Origin: Amaurobius ferox
Lineage: Eukaryota; Arthropoda; Arachnida; Araneae; Amaurobiidae
Direction of reading: 5' to 3'
NCBI GenBank assembly: GCA_951213105.1
Contig: OX578150.1
Coordinates: 20,934,022-20,998,021, forward strand
Length of the DNA: 64,000 bases
In this document: one piece after another, positions 1 through 10,203 of the stretch
How the letters are laid out: the number at the start of each line of letters is the position of its first letter
Numbering within the stretch: position 1 is the stretch's first letter
Position numbers and translations under genes: made by a program
The notes under the pieces: generated by a model
The model's input: only the letters and a program-made list of their open reading frames with translations
Told to the model about the DNA's origin: nothing
The model's database searches: none

Positions 1-3000
1 TGGGAAAAGCTCCAAATGAGGATTTTCTCCAATCAATTCTGCCAAATTTAATGTATAAGTCTTAAAATGCTTGAAACGAAACTGTTTATATTTAGTACAC
101 TCAATTAAAATATGTTTGATACTTGCTGAGGTCTGACAACTATTACAAAAGGGTTCAACTTCTCCTAAAAGTAAGTGTCTGTGGGTAAAACGAGTATGAC
201 CAATTCGCAAACGTGTTAAAAGTACCTCAAGTTTCCTACATTGGAAACTAGTCCACTTTTGTATTACGGGCTTTACTTCATACAACTTATTACGAGACTG
301 CTGGTTCCAGGAATACTGCCATTTGTCATATATATTTTTCAAAATGAATGGTTTGATGTCAGTTAAAGGGATTGTCAGGTTTAAATTTTGAGTAGCTGAT
401 TTAGCAGCAATATCTGCCAACTCATTTCCTCTGATACCAACATGTCCTGGCACCCAACAAAATTCAGTATGGTATCCCTGTACCTTTAGACGATGTTCAT
501 ACTTAAGAATATCAGAGGCAATAGGGTAATTCATAGCAGTCCTAGATGATAAAAGTTGTAGCGAACTCAATGAATCGGTATAAATGATGTGCTTTTTGGA
601 AATTTGATGCGATATGAATATAAGACTCTGGTATATTGCTATAATCTCAGCAGTAAAAATAGAGCAAGATGCATGCAGTTTAAAAGATTTTATAGTATTT
701 TTAGATACATAAGCCAACCCTACGTAATTGCCAGCTTTTGAACCATCTGTGAAAATAGGAGTAAACTCGTTGTAGAGATTTCTATGTTCAGCAAACAGTT
801 GCAGATAAATAGTCTGATCTGTGTTTCTCTTAGTAAAATTACTAAATGGGTTGAGATATATAAAATCTGGAACATGCCATGGAGGTGTTTCAAAACACTT
901 TGTTTTCCTTATATTTACATCTACTTGTGGGGTTATTGATAATATATTTCGTATCCGCTTGCCAAATGAAGGAATGCATGAGGGTCTGTGGTCGTAGAGT
1001 CGATCATAATGCTCATCTAGAATTAGTCGTTGCAGAGGGTGGTTCTGTAAGGACATGACCCGATAGTAATAATTCAGCATCAACTGTTCACGCCTGAATT
1101 CTAGAGGCGGCTCATTGCAGTACACATATAAGCTTTGAACAGGAGATGTTCTAAAGGCACCTGAACATATACGTAATGCCTTATTATGTATTGTGTCCAG
1201 TTTCTGAAGAACAGATGTTCGTGCACTCCCATAAACATTGCATCCATAATCGATCTTGGAACGAATAATGGCCCTATATATACGTAGCATTGAAGTTGTA
1301 TCTGCACCCCATTTCGTATTTGACAGAACTTTTAAAATGTTAATGGCTCTCTCACATTTCTTTCTCAATTTCTGAACATGGGGTAGGAAGGTGAGTTTTC
1401 TATCGAACCAGACTCCAAGAAATTTCACTTCATCAACAACAGAAATTTTAGTATTCTCCATGAAAATCTCTGGAGGTAAGTGTAGACCTCGTTTTCTGGT
1501 GAAGTGAACGCAACAAGTCTTTTGGATTGAAAACCTGAATCCATTTAGATTAGCCCATTGCAGAATGCCATTTACTGCAGTTTGACACTGTCTTTCAACA
1601 GTGCGCATATCATGTGCTTGGTATGAAACTTGCAAATCATCCACATAGAGGCTTTTATGAACTGATGGTGGTAGATGGTTTAAAATACTATTGATTTTTA
1701 TGGAAAATAGAGTCACACTCAATACACTTCCTTGTGGCACTCCCTCCTCTTGTACGTGAGGATTTGAAAGAACAGTACCAATACGAACTTTGAATGTCCT
1801 ATGTGCTAAAAAGTTTTGTATAAAAATGGGAAGATTTCCTTTTAAATTAAAATCAAAAAGGTCCTTAATAATACCATAGCGCCATGTGCGATCATAGGCT
1901 TTGTCAATATCAAAAAATATTGACACTAAATGATTTCGCCTAAGGTAGGCAGTCCTGATCTGAGATTCCAGAGCAATAATATTGTCAGAGGTAGATCTTC
2001 CTCGTCTAAAACCACTTTGATGTGGAGACAAAAGTTTATTTGTTTCAAGGAAATAAACAAGTCGGGCATTTACCATTTTTTCCATAATTTTGCACATACA
2101 GCTTGTCAAGGCAATGGGTCGGTAACTTGAAGGACTTTTGGGGTCTTTTCCTGGTTTTATAATGGGTATGGTGATTGCTCTTTGCCAGGATGTCGGAAAC
2201 TTAAGTTCCATATAAATCCTGTTGTACAGATATAAAAGGTTCAATAAAGACTCGTCAGAAAGGTGTTTCAGCATAGTATAATGGACACCATCTGGCCCAC
2301 TGCTGGTTCCCTGAGTCTGTGACAATGCTGTAAGAAGTTCAAACTTCGTAAACGGAGAATTGTATGGCAAGTGTTTGGCTTGTGAGAAGACAATTGGTTT
2401 CTTTTCTGATCTGATTTTATGTGACAGGAATGGTTCTGAATAACTTGCTGAGTTTGAAACATCTGCAAAGGCTTTGGCTATTTCATTTGCTATTTCTGCG
2501 GGAGAGCTAATAATTGAGCCATTACTATGTATAGCAGATATAAGGTGGTCATTATAGACACCTGAACACTTTTTGACCTTTTCCCATACTTTCTTGCTGG
2601 AAATGGAACAGTTTAGTCCACTGACATACTCCTCCCATGACTCTCTTTGTCTTTGTCTGCGTATCCTACGAGCAACCGCTTTTGTATATTTAAATACAGT
2701 AAGATTATCAGTCGTAGGATACCTTCGAAATTTGGCCCAGGCTTTCTTTTGTTTTTTGTATGCCTCACGACATTCTTCATTCCACCAAGGAAAGTGATAT
2801 TTGGATGTTTTTCCAGAATTCTTAGGGATTGTATTATCAGCAGCCTTAATCAAGAGATTTGTAATATTGTTTACAGCTGTATCAATGTCACAGCTCTGAA
2901 CTGCGTCATCAGCTATCACAGCTTGGGAAGTAAATGTTAACCAATCAGCTTTCGAAAAGATATATCGCGATGGTTTCACAGGTGATCTGATTTGACTGTT

Positions 3001-3642
3001 AAAGAGAACAATGGGAAAATGGTCGCTATTGTGTAGATCTTTGTCGACTAAAAAGGACCAGTATGGAAGGACTGACGGGGAACAGAAAGCAAGATCGATA
3101 GTGTGGAATGTCTTGCTTGGTTGATGAAAGTAGGTATGTTCATTGCTATTTAATAGGCACAGGCTGTGATCACTAATACACTGTTCAATTTGCTGTCCTC
3201 TGTGATTCATGTCACAACTACCCCAAAGAGGGTTGTGACCATTAAAGTCGCCCAATATTACGAATGGCGGAGGTAGTTGACCAATCAAATCATCAAGTTC
3301 CTTGCGATCAATACTATCATTTGGTGGAATATATATACAGCATATTGTAATCAATGTCTTAATATGGATACGAGCAGCAACAGCTTGTAAGTTAGTGGTA
3401 AGTTGTACATTGGAGGTAGGATAGTTATGGGAAATTAGCAAGGCTACTCCCCCAGAAACCCTACTGTTTTGATCAAAATCTTTGCGAATGCAAGTAAAAT
3501 GTTTAACATTTATACTATTGTTAAATTTTAAAAACGTTTCTTGAAGACAGACACAAATGGGATGATAAGTATTAATTAATGATTTAACCTCAAACAACTT
3601 GGTCTGCAAACCACGGCAGTTCCAAGAAACTAAAGAACCCAT
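1..3642 (-). CDS. LINE ORF2: APE endonuclease, reverse transcriptase and RNase H (C-terminus off window)
   Basis: This is the enzyme of target-primed reverse transcription. I read every minus-strand triplet in this frame from the ATG at 3642-3640 to base 1 and found no stop, giving 1214 codons. Endonuclease motifs are WNCRG near residue 7, QETFLK with Glu35, GDFNGHNPLWGS from residue 131 and SDHFP with His208. The reverse transcriptase has a YVDD box at residues 666-669, a GVPQGS motif before it and KFLGVWFDRKLTF after it. RNase H follows, with FTDGSKAG (Asp966), YTDSLSS (Asp1023) and HVGIRGNELAD (His1067). A Cys/His motif, CNSCQTSASIKHILIEC, lies near the visible end. The start overlaps the ORF1 stop as TAATG. 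Homologous copies suggest only about 20 residues are missing at the edge. Confidence 0.93.
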   Translation of the reverse strand, partial: MGSLVSWNCRGLQTKLFEVKSLINTYHPICVCLQETFLKFNNSINVKHFTCIRKDFDQNSRVSGGVALLISHNYPTSNVQLTTNLQAVAARIHIKTLITICCIYIPPNDSIDRKELDDLIGQLPPPFVILGDFNGHNPLWGSCDMNHRGQQIEQCISDHSLCLLNSNEHTYFHQPSKTFHTIDLAFCSPSVLPYWSFLVDKDLHNSDHFPIVLFNSQIRSPVKPSRYIFSKADWLTFTSQAVIADDAVQSCDIDTAVNNITNLLIKAADNTIPKNSGKTSKYHFPWWNEECREAYKKQKKAWAKFRRYPTTDNLTVFKYTKAVARRIRRQRQRESWEEYVSGLNCSISSKKVWEKVKKCSGVYNDHLISAIHSNGSIISSPAEIANEIAKAFADVSNSASYSEPFLSHKIRSEKKPIVFSQAKHLPYNSPFTKFELLTALSQTQGTSSGPDGVHYTMLKHLSDESLLNLLYLYNRIYMELKFPTSWQRAITIPIIKPGKDPKSPSSYRPIALTSCMCKIMEKMVNARLVYFLETNKLLSPHQSGFRRGRSTSDNIIALESQIRTAYLRRNHLVSIFFDIDKAYDRTWRYGIIKDLFDFNLKGNLPIFIQNFLAHRTFKVRIGTVLSNPHVQEEGVPQGSVLSVTLFSIKINSILNHLPPSVHKSLYVDDLQVSYQAHDMRTVERQCQTAVNGILQWANLNGFRFSIQKTCCVHFTRKRGLHLPPEIFMENTKISVVDEVKFLGVWFDRKLTFLPHVQKLRKKCERAINILKVLSNTKWGADTTSMLRIYRAIIRSKIDYGCNVYGSARTSVLQKLDTIHNKALRICSGAFRTSPVQSLYVYCNEPPLEFRREQLMLNYYYRVMSLQNHPLQRLILDEHYDRLYDHRPSCIPSFGKRIRNILSITPQVDVNIRKTKCFETPPWHVPDFIYLNPFSNFTKRNTDQTIYLQLFAEHRNLYNEFTPIFTDGSKAGNYVGLAYVSKNTIKSFKLHASCSIFTAEIIAIYQSLIFISHQISKKHIIYTDSLSSLQLLSSRTAMNYPIASDILKYEHRLKVQGYHTEFCWVPGHVGIRGNELADIAAKSATQNLNLTIPLTDIKPFILKNIYDKWQYSWNQQSRNKLYEVKPVIQKWTSFQCRKLEVLLTRLRIGHTRFTHRHLLLGEVEPFCNSCQTSASIKHILIECTKYKQFRFKHFKTYTLNLAELIGENPHLELFP

Positions 3643-5042
3643 TATGTAGGTTTTTTCTTTTTTGGTGAACGAGAACTGTTCACCCTGGACCTATTGGATG
3701 AAGGTGGCAACACATCCGTCAACATTGTTTCGTCATCCGAAACACATAGTTGTACTGCATCATCAATATTGGCATCATTTTTTGCATCTACTCTTTTTAA
3801 TGATTTTCTAGGTGCAAGTTCGTCTTTTTCATTTTTTAATTTAGATTTTTGGTTGGATTTTTTTTTGTTTATTGTAGTATATGTTTCAGTATCCCGACTG
3901 GTACTTGGTTTATTTGGCTGTGAAAACTCTGGTCTAAAAGTTGCTAAGGGTATGGCAGATTTAGGTTTACATTGAGTACTTGATGGGTTAGTAGGATTTG
4001 GACTGTCTTCGGCCACAGAGATAGGTTCGGTTTGTGTAGCAATTGATCTTTTGTCACATTGCGTGGCAACTGAAGTTGAGGATTTAGTGGCTACTGTGGC
4101 ATAGGATACTCCTTCAGGTGTACGTGCTGTTACTATTTTACGTGCTTCAGGGAAAGAAATATTATTATTGATTTTAACAGTTTGTATTTCTTTTTCAATC
4201 TTCCATTTAGGGCATGATCGAGCATATGATGGGTGTTCACCATTACAATTAACACACTGAAATTTTTTGGAACAATTTTCAGATTCATGTCCGGGCTCAG
4301 CACACCGGGCACATGTTTCACATTTCCCTCTGCATGCATTTTTAGAGTGTCCAAATCTTTGGCACTTAAAGCACCTTAATGGATTTGGAACGAAAGGACG
4401 GACTTTGCACATCAGATAGGCTGCTTTAATGGTTTTTGGTAAATCTGGAGAGTTAAAGGTAAGTATGAGGTGTTTAGTTGGTAAGACTTTCCCTTCTCTA
4501 CGAATGTTGATACGTCTTTCAGCGCACACATTCTGGTCAATTAAATTGTTCAAAATTTCTTCCTCACTGTCATAAATCAGATCTGATTCGGAAATTACGC
4601 CTCTAGAATAATTAAGTGACATATGCAAGTTTACTGTGATCTTGAAATTTCCAATATGGGTCATTTTCATTATGTTTGTTGCTTGAGCATTTGTGGTAAC
4701 TTCGACCAAAAGGTCACCGGATCTTAGTTTTTTAACATTTTTTACATCACCTACATAGGCAGCTATACTTTTTTGAATCAAAAAAGGTGAACAATTTGCA
4801 AAAGTTCCTTCAGACTTCTTTATGATGAAATATCTAGCTTTTGAGGCATTACCTGATGTTACACAACTTTGTCCCAATCCTCTGGGAGTCACATCTTTTG
4901 GCTTTGAGGATTCAGTAATCTCAACCCTCTCAGCCCAATCCATGCGTGATATATTAGGCAGAACAGCATTGTTCTCATCTGAAAAAGAGCATGAAGAACC
5001 TGAGACAGAAAGCAATCTCAAATTCTCCATGCTTGTAACCAC
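3642..5042 (-). CDS. LINE ORF1: X-element-like nucleic-acid-binding protein with three CCHC knuckles
   Basis: The open frame has 466 codons. Residues 70-215 form an RRM-like/PRE_C2HC-type region (from YFIIKKSEGTF to AAYLMCKVRPF). Three zinc knuckles follow: Cys224-Cys237 (CFKCQRFGHSKNAC), Cys244-Cys257 (CARCAEPGHESENC) and Cys263-Cys277 (CVNCNGEHPSYARSC). The tail is Ser/Lys-rich and ends KKKKPT, suggesting nucleic-acid binding or nuclear targeting. In this family ORF1 coats the element RNA. A second in-frame ATG at 5030 starts MENLRL. It is the better candidate start, because the ATG-Glu start is conserved at the equivalent place in copy 4 (50256) and in the unrelated family Y ORF1 (23775). 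The stop TAA shares one base with the ORF2 ATG. Confidence 0.92.
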   Translation of the reverse strand: MVTSMENLRLLSVSGSSCSFSDENNAVLPNISRMDWAERVEITESSKPKDVTPRGLGQSCVTSGNASKARYFIIKKSEGTFANCSPFLIQKSIAAYVGDVKNVKKLRSGDLLVEVTTNAQATNIMKMTHIGNFKITVNLHMSLNYSRGVISESDLIYDSEEEILNNLIDQNVCAERRINIRREGKVLPTKHLILTFNSPDLPKTIKAAYLMCKVRPFVPNPLRCFKCQRFGHSKNACRGKCETCARCAEPGHESENCSKKFQCVNCNGEHPSYARSCPKWKIEKEIQTVKINNNISFPEARKIVTARTPEGVSYATVATKSSTSVATQCDKRSIATQTEPISVAEDSPNPTNPSSTQCKPKSAIPLATFRPEFSQPNKPSTSRDTETYTTINKKKSNQKSKLKNEKDELAPRKSLKRVDAKNDANIDDAVQLCVSDDETMLTDVLPPSSNRSRVNSSRSPKKKKPT

Positions 5043-5661
5043 TTATAAAAAAACCACGGTTTACTTCCAGATCGATCGGAGCCCCCGCTAGGCTCCGTCT
5101 CCCCACACTTTTCTAACGTGCCAAGTGTAACCGCCGGAGTCATTCGCAAAGCTAGATGATGGAGAGCGGGCCATAACGTGCACCTGGTGCACAGGGCCCA
5201 AGGACCAACAAAGATCCATGGGGGATTTCTCGATATGAAACACTCTCCACCATCTAACCAACGCAACCAAGGGACTCACCTCTGGAACCGTTTACTGCAA
5301 ACGTTTCTTAAAAGCAAAACTACTGATGCACGCAGCTCTACCCCTTTCGCATCACACCCACATGAACCCATTCCCGAGCCCAAACGGTGTACCTTACGGC
5401 AGAGGCCGAAGAGTGGTACTAGGGCCCATAGAGCAGATGTGATGTTTACTAAGGGCTCGGCATTGATGACACCAGCAGCTGAGAGGGACAAGAAACACAA
5501 AACACAAAAGGAGAACAAAACAAAAAGAAGGGGAAGGGAGGATAGACAAAAAATAAGAAGGAAAAAGAAAGAGAGAGTAAGAAAAAAGGAAAGAAAAGCC
5601 TTGCTAAGGTGCCTCGGGATTGCAACACCCGTATTCACTAAAGAAGTGAACCCCTGAGGGG
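5043..5661 (-). promoter_or_regulatory. Family X LINE 5' UTR, presumed internal promoter
   Basis: This GC-richer leader lies between the element 5' end and ORF1. It is repeated at 35417-36026 and 49623-50255. It is also clearly similar to the leader of the otherwise different family Y LINE (23776-24300). It contains a purine-rich run on the plus strand (about 5484-5600), so the element RNA carries a long C/U tract there. LINEs of this type usually have downstream RNA polymerase II promoters in this region; I infer that role and see no confirmed promoter motif. Antisense reading frames here have no family resemblance and were ignored. Confidence 0.75.
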
Positions 5662-8205
5662 CCAAAATTAACGGACCCACTAATCGCATTCGGATTCGAA
5701 ATTACACACTACACCACACTGCCCGAACCAACACAACATCTTCTCAAGGTGGCACTGCTATTTACATTAAAAGTCACATCGAACACTTGCCGCTAAGTCC
5801 CATACACACCAATATTCTAGAACACACACTTATTAAAGTCAAAATTCCAAACTCTCATTATATTCTAATCGGGTCCATCTACGCAAAATTAAATTCAACT
5901 CATAACATAGCTGATGACCTCTCTGCCTTATTTGGCCTTCGGGACGGGACGTTGCTGATGGGGGATTTTAATGCCCACCATCAGAACTGGGGTTGCTCCG
6001 GAAGGAACAAATATGGCGGAGACCTCAACGCATTCATACGCAACAACACACTTCACATGCACCCTACCACCAACACCAGACCAAATAGCACCCATTCAAT
6101 TATCGACTTTGCTCTAGCAAACAACATCACTTACCCATACACCATTCTCACCCTCAACGATCTCAGCTCTAATCACCTACCTGTCATGCTGACCCTTTAC
6201 CTTAGTAACAATATGCCCATTCCCCCCTCTTTAAAAGTCACTAACTGGAATAAATTCACTAAAACGCTTGCGAACTCTTCCCTCCTGATAGAAAATTATA
6301 ACTGCACAGCCGATATTGATAAACAAGTTGAAAAACTCTCTCTTGAAATAAAATCTGCACTGGACATAGCCACCACATTCAAAGCTCCTCCCCCCACCAA
6401 TCACAAGCTCCCATTTCATATCAAGAACTTAATCAAGAAAAGGAACACCATCAGACAATCATGGCAAGCAACCAGGTTCCCACCGTACAAAATTCAACTC
6501 AATAGACTCAATAGCCAAATTAGACGTAAAATCTCCCTTCATAAACAACATTCGTGGAAAAGACACATCGAATCTCTTACCCCCTCTGGCAATTCGTCAG
6601 AGTTCTGAAAAAATCTCATACTCATATCCCGCATCTCATCACTCCCACTGGTCCTGTTTACACAGAAATCGAAATAGCGAATGCCCTTGCTAATAATTGT
6701 GAGAAACAGTTCACTGAAAATCCCAATTTAAATTGCCCATCACAGAAAGTAAAGTCCATAGCACCCTTAACCAATTCTTTAACTCCGCCCCACCTTCGTC
6801 ATTCCGCCAACCCCCCCCCCCCCTCTAAAATTATTAACGAAATTAAAAACCTGAAAATTAACAAAGCCCCTGGCATTGATAGGATCAACAATAAAGCAAT
6901 TAAATCCCTCCCCATTAATATAATATTTTTCATTACCCTCCTTTTTAACGCCATCCTAAAATTCCAACACTTTCCGTCAAATTGGAAAACCGCCATTATC
7001 ATAGGTATTCTGAAACCAGGCGAAGACCCCACCCAGGCACAAAATTTTAGACCTATCAGCCTGCTAAATTCCATAAATAAACTTGTGGAGCGAATAATAC
7101 ACACTCGGCTCAAAACATTTATTGAACAACACAACATAATCAAACCTGAGCAATTTGGCTTTCGCCCGCTTTATTCTACAACACACCAGCTGTTGAGAGT
7201 CACAGAGTACATATTCGAAGGATTGGAAATTGGCCTCTCAACAGGTTTTCTACTTATTGATATTTCGAAGGCCTTTGATAAAGTGTGGTATGATGCTTTA
7301 ATATACAAAATGATTCACAGCTTAATATACCAGACTCACTCATACACCTTATAAACTCCTTCCTTCGAAATAGATCCTTCACAGTCCGCTACCAACACTC
7401 CTTCTCCAATCACAAACCACTTAGGTCCGGGGTCCCACAAGGCTCCCAATTGGCCCCAACCTTGTTTAATATTTACATCAACGACATCCCCCGCGCACAA
7501 CACACGTACATTGCCATGTATGCGGACGACACAGCTCTCTACACTAGTAACTCCAGAAAATTTGTTATTCGCTCCAGACTGCAAAATCACATCAACATTA
7601 TCTCCGCCTTGTTCCGGAATTGGAAAATCAAAATAAACGAAAGTAAAACAAAATGCATCATCTTCTCCAAAATAAAAAAGAAAACCAATCCTAAGCCAAT
7701 CACAATCAACAATAAGCAAATCCCGTACGTCAACACTGCCAAGTATCTTGGAGTCACTTTGGACTCCAAGCTCTCTTGGAAACCCCATATCAACAAAACT
7801 ATCAACAAATTCTACATGGCCAAGAAAATGCTATACTCAATTCTCCACTCCCCACACGCTAGCTACCAAAACAAAGTATTGCTCTATAAAACGGTACTCA
7901 GGCCCATACTTCTTTATGGTGCCCCTGTTTGGGGATTCGCCGATCATAGAATTCTTAAAAAGCTTCAAACTACCCAAAATAAAACCCTTCGATGCATAAG
8001 AAAAGGCCCGCTCTTCCTAAGGAACAAAGTCATTCGCAGAGACTTCGGCATTACCAAAATTAACAAACAAATAGCCAAACTCGCTAATAAATTCTACTCT
8101 CAGCTTAACAAAATACCGAATGAGGAGATTTGCAACTTGCCGGATTACGACCCCCACCAATGGAAGTACCGCAAGAGACCAAGAGCCTCTACCACATTAC
8201 AATAA
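5662..8205 (+). pseudogene. Jockey-type endonuclease/reverse transcriptase, frameshifted
   Basis: The coding frame is open from 5662 itself, before the first ATG at 5787, so the N-terminal part of the endonuclease has been cut off. The endonuclease part (to 6608) contains MGDFNAHHQNWGC and SNHLPV. A frameshift near 6590-6605 leads into the reverse transcriptase frame (to 7354) with KAPGIDRINNKAIK, FRPISLLNSINKL and DISKAFDKVW. A second one-base shift near 7325-7340 leads to the frame ending at 8205, with SGVPQGSQLAPTLF just before the ATG at 7450, then the catalytic MYADDTALY and KYLGVTLDSKLSW. Both shifts disable the protein. Homology to Jockey-clade polymerases is clear; the exact family is not determined. 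Confidence 0.85.
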
Positions 8206-8460
8206 GTAAACAGAACAATAAAATTAACAAATAACTTTATAAATAAACATAAAATTAAATTATCTTAAAATTAAATTATCCTATTAATTCATATATAATT
8301 CTCATTGCATCCATGTTATTGCCCAAAATTTATCGCACAAATGTGCTCAGTACTTAGACCTTTTTTAAAAAAATGCCTGGATCTAATCCACAGCCAAGTA
8401 GCTGAAACTACTTCAGAATAACTCAAGATGCCTAAGGGCGAAAAAAAAAAAAAAAAAAAA
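5662..8460 (+). mobile_element. Jockey-type LINE without RNase H, 5' part missing, poly(A) tail
   Basis: The element has endonuclease, then reverse transcriptase, then a 3' UTR (8206-8440) ending in 20 A (8441-8460). It starts abruptly inside the endonuclease, exactly where family X copy 1 begins. Codon use and C-rich coding sequence differ from the neighbouring AT-rich LINEs. There is no RNase H domain after the reverse transcriptase, as in the Jockey clade in the strict sense. No convincing target duplication was found around the tail (8461 onward). Confidence 0.85.
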
Positions 8461-8675
8461 GTGTGGCCCCCTTTTTTTTTTTGACGGAGAGAAAGAGACT
8501 TATGATTTCAATATTATTCACTTTACCAGCCTTCAATTTCACCCTTATTTACCTCCCCCCTCCCTGCTTGGAGCATTTCAAATTATATATAAGTTCAGCT
8601 GCACAGTTTCCTCCTGGAGATACAGACAATTTTTGTCTAGGTGCTCCGAGAATCCATCCAGAGCTCAGCAGAGCC
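8461..8675. other. Unassigned 215-bp spacer
   Basis: It starts with a T run directly after the Jockey poly(A) tail and continues with mixed sequence containing a short C-rich stretch. I recognise no gene or repeat. A small plus-strand reading frame here has no family resemblance. Confidence 0.5.
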
Positions 8676-9313
8676 AGGAATACTGCCATTTGTCATGAAT
8701 ATTTTTTAGAACAAATTGCTTGATGTCAGTTAAAGGGATAGTCAGATTCAAAGTTTGAGTAGCTGATTTAGCAGCAATGTCTGCTAACTCATTTCCTTTG
8801 ATGCCAACATGTCCTGGGACCCAACGGAATTTAGTATGGTATCCTTGCCCCTTCAGACGATGCTCATACTTAAGGATATCAGAGACAATGTGGTAATTCA
8901 TATATATATAGTTCTCTTTGATGATAAAAGCTGCAATGAACTCAATGAATGTGCTTTTTGGACTTTTGATAAGAGATAAAGATTTGGGACTGGTAAATAG
9001 CCATAATCTCAGCTGTAAAAATTAGCAAGATGCATATAGTTTATAAGACTTTAAGTATTATTGCAAACATAAGCTAAATCAATGTAATCTCCTGCTTTGG
9101 AACCATCTGTAAAAACAGGAGTAAACTTCTTATACAGATTCCCATGTTCTGCAAACAATTGCACATAAATAGCCGGAGTTGTGTTAGTCTTCGTAAAATT
9201 ACAAAAAGGGTTGAGAAAGGCGAAATTGTTAACATACCATGGAGGTGTTTCAAAAACCTTTGTTTTTCGAACATAAAGCTCTACGAAATTGCGTATCCGC
9301 TTGCCAAAAGTAG
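8676..9313 (-). pseudogene. Decayed LINE fragment: connection domain and RNase H (left half of the gypsy host)
   Basis: Translations on the minus strand match family X RNase H but are diverged and frameshifted: FTDGSKAG near 9090-9110, HVGIKGNELADIAAK near 8780 and FGKRIRN at the right end. The fragment stops at AGTAG (9309-9313), the target duplication of the gypsy element. The coding sequence resumes at 38466 after the second LTR with the matching upstream residues (PLCIPT). Both pieces therefore belong to one old LINE. Its sequence is closer to copy 4 (49623-55842) than to copy 1. The 3' end of the LINE is missing at 8676. Confidence 0.85.
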
Positions 9314-10203
9314 TGTCGCATGGTAAACCCATGAGCCAATATTTTCGGGAATGCGACCTAGAGTCTTCTTATTTATTTTTGGGGGTCAGCCTTTTCGTTC
9401 GGCCATCTGCACTCGAAATAGAAAACCAGGATGTCGAAGTTTCTTTAGATCTCGTATTCGTACCGAAAGATTTTAACGTGCCGCTTTTTTGGACAGATCA
9501 TAGGGTTCTCGGCTAGTTTGAATTAGTTGGCCGAAAGAGTATCGGTTTCGCAGGGGCTTGAAAAGGGGCTTTTGTTTCTGAGGTCTAAAGGCCAATGGCG
9601 TTGCTTTGGGGTCAAGGGGTTAAGACCCTGAATCCAATGGGATGTTTGTGTGCGCCTCAGGGGCGTGTTTTAAAATCTTGGAGAGAGAGAGAGTTTGCAG
9701 AATTTAAAAAAGGAGAGAGGAGAAGGAACTGAGTTTGGAGTGAGTAAAGAAGTGTTGCCAACAGAGTCCTCTGCGAAATGCTGTTCAGAGAGATGTCGTT
9801 ATTTCGGCGATTGTTTGGTGAGTTACTCATTTAAGGGCCTGTGCCTGATTTGTATCTTTTAGCTCTCTCTCCCTCTCCATTTAAATAAGTACTTTTTGAC
9901 TCCAAGTAAATATCAACTAGTTAACTCCAAATAAATTATTTAATAGTAAAAGTCAGTTGTTTTCATGATAGATTACCATCTTTCACATTTTAGCCTATGA
10001 TATTTTTGTATTTGTTTATTGGCTTATCTTAAATTGGTATTCATCCCATTTGGAATATGGGAAGTTGTCTTTAAAATATTTTAAATCAAATTCTTGTAAA
10101 TATTTATATAGTGTAAATAAATTAATGTTTGTTTATACTCACGGCCTTATTCATTTTCGCGCTCTTACCGGGCGTGCCCTAAAAAGGAAGTTACCTTAGG
10201 ACA
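9314..10203 (+). repeat. Gypsy 5' LTR (TG...CA)
   Basis: It begins TGTCGCATGG and ends TTAGGACA. It is nearly identical to 37566-38465; the main difference is a small insertion (ACTACATAT-like) near 38254. It is preceded by AGTAG, and a tRNA-complementary site follows nine bases after its end. Confidence 0.92.

Larger units (their letters stand above)
1..5661 (-). mobile_element. Family X LINE, copy 1, near full length, coding-intact as far as visible
   Basis: This is an APE-type non-LTR retrotransposon on the minus strand. Its order is a 5' UTR (5661-5043), ORF1 (5042-3642) and ORF2 (3642 to beyond the window edge). The 5' end is placed at 5661 because two other copies, ending at 36026 and starting at 49623, begin with the same CCCCTCA..GGGTTCAC sequence. 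Copies at 27459-36026 and 49623-55842 show that about 250-300 bp of 3' UTR and tail should lie left of base 1. No stop was found in either ORF. ORF1 resembles the X-element nucleic-acid-binding protein, and ORF2 carries endonuclease, reverse transcriptase and RNase H. The right flank (5662 onward) is inside another LINE's endonuclease, so this copy may have inserted there. Confidence 0.9.

Noticed and set aside
1930..2940. Short plus-strand open frames inside the LINE ORF2 region
   Set aside because: They are antisense to an intact ORF2 with clear motifs, and the same shadows recur in copies A and B.
5178..5689. 159- and 137-codon frames in the LINE leader, recurring at 35530-36003 and 49646-50109
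   Set aside because: They come from the purine/pyrimidine tract and conserved leader DNA. Frame and length are not preserved between copies and no domain is seen.
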